Translations under genes and position numbers: made by a program | Notes under the pieces: generated by a model | The model's input: the letters and a program-made list of their open reading frames with translations, nothing else | The model's database searches: none | Told to the model about the DNA's origin: nothing | Source of the DNA: Deltaproteobacteria bacterium | GTDB taxonomy: Bacteria > Desulfobacterota > Desulfarculia > Adiutricales > Adiutricaceae | Direction of reading: 5' to 3' | NCBI GenBank assembly: GCA_031277995.1 | Contig: JAITLH010000124.1 | Coordinates: forward strand, 1-14,540 | DNA: 14,540 nt | Part shown: piece by piece, positions 13,566 through 14,540 of the stretch | Numbering within the stretch: the first letter of the stretch is position 1 | How the letters are laid out: every line of letters begins with the position of its first letter

Positions 13566-13580
13566 CAGTGGGAGAAAAAA

Positions 13581-14144
13581 ATGAAAGTCACGGTTATTTT
13601 GGGCAGTCCCAGGCTGGATTCCAACTCGGAAAAACTGGCCAGGGCGGCGGCCGCGGCCCTGACCGGGCCCCAGGAGCCGCCGGAGGTTTTTAAACTAAAC
13701 GAGCTGCGCTATCGCGGTTGCCAGGCCTGCATGGGCTGCAAGACCAAAAAGGAGTTTTGCGTTTTGAGGGACGATCTGACCAGGGTCCTGTCCTCGGCCG
13801 CCGGGGCGGATTTTGTCATCCTGACCTCGCCCATCTACATTGGCGACATTAGCTCGCAGCTTAAGGGTTTCGTCGATCGCGCCTACAGCTGGTTAAACCC
13901 GGATTACCTTAATGCCAGCGTCCGCAGCCGCGTCAAAAGCGGCAAAAAGCTTCTTTTCATCGTCACCCAAGGCCATCCCGAGTTGGGGGCCTACAAAAAG
14001 ACCATCGACAATTACCTGGGTTATTTTGGCAACTTCCACGGTTTTTCGGCGGCCTCGTTTTTCGCCCCCATTGGCGACGCCAATTTGGAAAAAACCAAAC
14101 CCGAACTCCTCGACGAAGTCGTCAAGGCGGCCAAAGCCCTCTGA
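13581..14144 (+). CDS. Iron-sulfur-flavoprotein-like NAD(P)H:FMN oxidoreductase
   Basis: A 187-residue flavodoxin-fold protein (FMN_red, PF03358 type). GSPRLDSNSEKLA (8-20) is the FMN phosphate loop. TSPIYIGDISSQLKGFVDR (82-100) is the second FMN-contact segment, as in this family. Cys47, 50, 53 and 60 form CX2CX2CX6C followed by VLRDDL. This is the compact cysteine motif of iron-sulfur flavoproteins (Isf), which carry one [4Fe-4S] cluster beside FMN and are found in anaerobes. Electron transfer or defence against oxygen species is likely; partners are unknown. The ATG at 13581 has GGGAG a few bases upstream. An in-frame TTG at 13557 lies inside a hairpin and was rejected. The gene ends at a strong shared terminator and appears to be a single-gene unit. 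Confidence 0.86.
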   Translation: MKVTVILGSPRLDSNSEKLARAAAAALTGPQEPPEVFKLNELRYRGCQACMGCKTKKEFCVLRDDLTRVLSSAAGADFVILTSPIYIGDISSQLKGFVDRAYSWLNPDYLNASVRSRVKSGKKLLFIVTQGHPELGAYKKTIDNYLGYFGNFHGFSAASFFAPIGDANLEKTKPELLDEVVKAAKAL

Positions 14145-14157
14145 CAGGCCTTAGGCC

Positions 14158-14201
14158 AACCCCCAAAAAAAGCGGCCCGGGGGCCGCTTTTTTTGGGGGT
14201 T
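14158..14201. terminator. 44-bp palindromic bidirectional terminator
   Basis: Two 21-base arms (14158-14178 and 14181-14201) are perfect inverted repeats around GG: AACCCCC, A7, GCGGCCC, then the complement. Each strand has a GC-rich stem followed by T7, so it serves the flavoprotein gene and the convergent DUF1847 gene alike. The right arm includes the first two bases of the DUF1847 stop codon. Confidence 0.9.
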
Positions 14202-14540
14202 ACTTTTTGGCCAACCTCGATTTGGGGTAGCGCTTAAAGTCAAGGATCCTGGAGTAAAAGGTCTTTGAGAGATAGAAGGCCTGGACCGGGTTGTGGCCCA
14301 GGACCCGATCTTTTACCACCAGGGTGGTTACCGGGGCCTCGCTGTTTTTGTTAAACAGGCAATCATGGCCCACGCATAAACCCATGACGACGTTAAGATC
14401 GGCGCCCCACCGGTTTAGGGCCCGGGCTTGCAAAACGGGGTTGCAGGACGCTTCCTTGTGGCCGGGAAGAAGTTTCATCTCGTCTGGGACGCCCAAATCG
14501 CACTTGTCGATGGAGCCGATCTTACAAATTACGGCTTTGG
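14200..14540 (-). CDS. DUF1847 family protein, C-terminal part (runs off right edge)
   Basis: The frame is open to the window end and stops with TAA at 14202-14200. The visible 112 residues begin at KAVICKIGSIDK. They contain EASCNPVLQARALN, DLNVVMGLCVGHDCLF and VTTLVVKDRVLGHNP, the hallmark C-terminal motifs of DUF1847, a cysteine-rich putative metal-binding family common in anaerobes. The function of the family is not known. The N-terminal cysteine cluster lies outside the window. The TTG at 14496 is not the start, because family sequence continues upstream of it in the same frame. It converges on the iron-sulfur flavoprotein gene and shares its terminator. Confidence 0.88.
   Translation of the reverse strand, partial: KAVICKIGSIDKCDLGVPDEMKLLPGHKEASCNPVLQARALNRWGADLNVVMGLCVGHDCLFNKNSEAPVTTLVVKDRVLGHNPVQAFYLSKTFYSRILDFKRYPKSRLAKK

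Larger units (their letters stand above)
13186..13580. other. Gene-free region after the AAA+ ATPase, 395 bp
   Basis: No coding region is convincing on either strand. In particular, none of the subtilase motifs (DTG/DSG, HGTHVAG, GTSxAAP) was seen. It starts with a direct repeat (13197-13221) followed by T6, then GGCC-rich sequence, and ends with a hairpin (13543-13565) just before the flavoprotein gene. Confidence 0.5.

Noticed and set aside
13157..13693. Rightward frame of 178 codons spanning the spacer after the AAA+ gene
   Set aside because: It overlaps the ends of two well supported genes in another frame and is low-complexity Gly/Arg/Pro.

Overview
The window reads like a chromosomal segment of an anaerobic Desulfobacterota (formerly Deltaproteobacteria), probably Desulfovibrionales-like. 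The main evidence is HisF, whose wording throughout resembles Desulfovibrio HisF. A DUF1847 protein and an iron-sulfur-flavoprotein-type protein fit an anaerobe. No rRNA, tRNA, transposase, phage gene or CRISPR array was found. Genes cover only about 73% of the window. The rest is spacer DNA with short tandem repeats, GGCC-rich palindromes and AT-rich patches. Assignments rest on recognised motifs and hand counts, with no database search.

Left part (1-3704): the first ten codons of an RRM RNA-binding protein gene run off the left edge on the minus strand. A gene-free stretch of about 1.15 kb follows. Then come two plus-strand tandem paralogues (1178-2140 and 2407-3372). They encode secreted proteins of about 320 residues that align without gaps (about 54% identity), share four cysteines, and end in a region resembling DUF3298 (the RsiV/PdaC type). 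Five 16-bp tandem repeats lie between them.

Centre (3705-9962): a minus-strand block. Read in its own direction it encodes a small AT-rich four-helix membrane protein, ribulose-phosphate 3-epimerase (rpe), a class IV PLP aminotransferase and an LPG-synthase-TM/UPF0104 membrane protein. After a 328-bp spacer with a good promoter come hisH, hisF (11-bp overlap, TTG start with a strong ribosome binding site) and a GMP-synthase-like class I glutamine amidotransferase. HisH and HisF together make imidazole glycerol phosphate for histidine and AICAR for purines. The role of the second amidotransferase is unknown.

Right part (9963-14540): a 600-bp repeat-rich spacer, a DegT/DnrJ/EryC1-type sugar aminotransferase, and then a AAA+ ATPase. 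The ATPase gene is preceded by a consensus-like promoter and a leader with mutually exclusive hairpins, one followed by a T7 tract, which looks like an attenuator. This ATPase belongs to a type I associate with a neighbouring subtilase (S8) gene, but no subtilase is present here. Next is a flavodoxin-fold iron-sulfur flavoprotein gene, then a 44-bp palindromic bidirectional terminator shared with a convergent DUF1847 gene that runs off the right edge.

The most promising leads are the duplicated secreted DUF3298-like pair with its repeat-bearing spacer, and the solitary AAA+ ATPase under an apparent attenuator.
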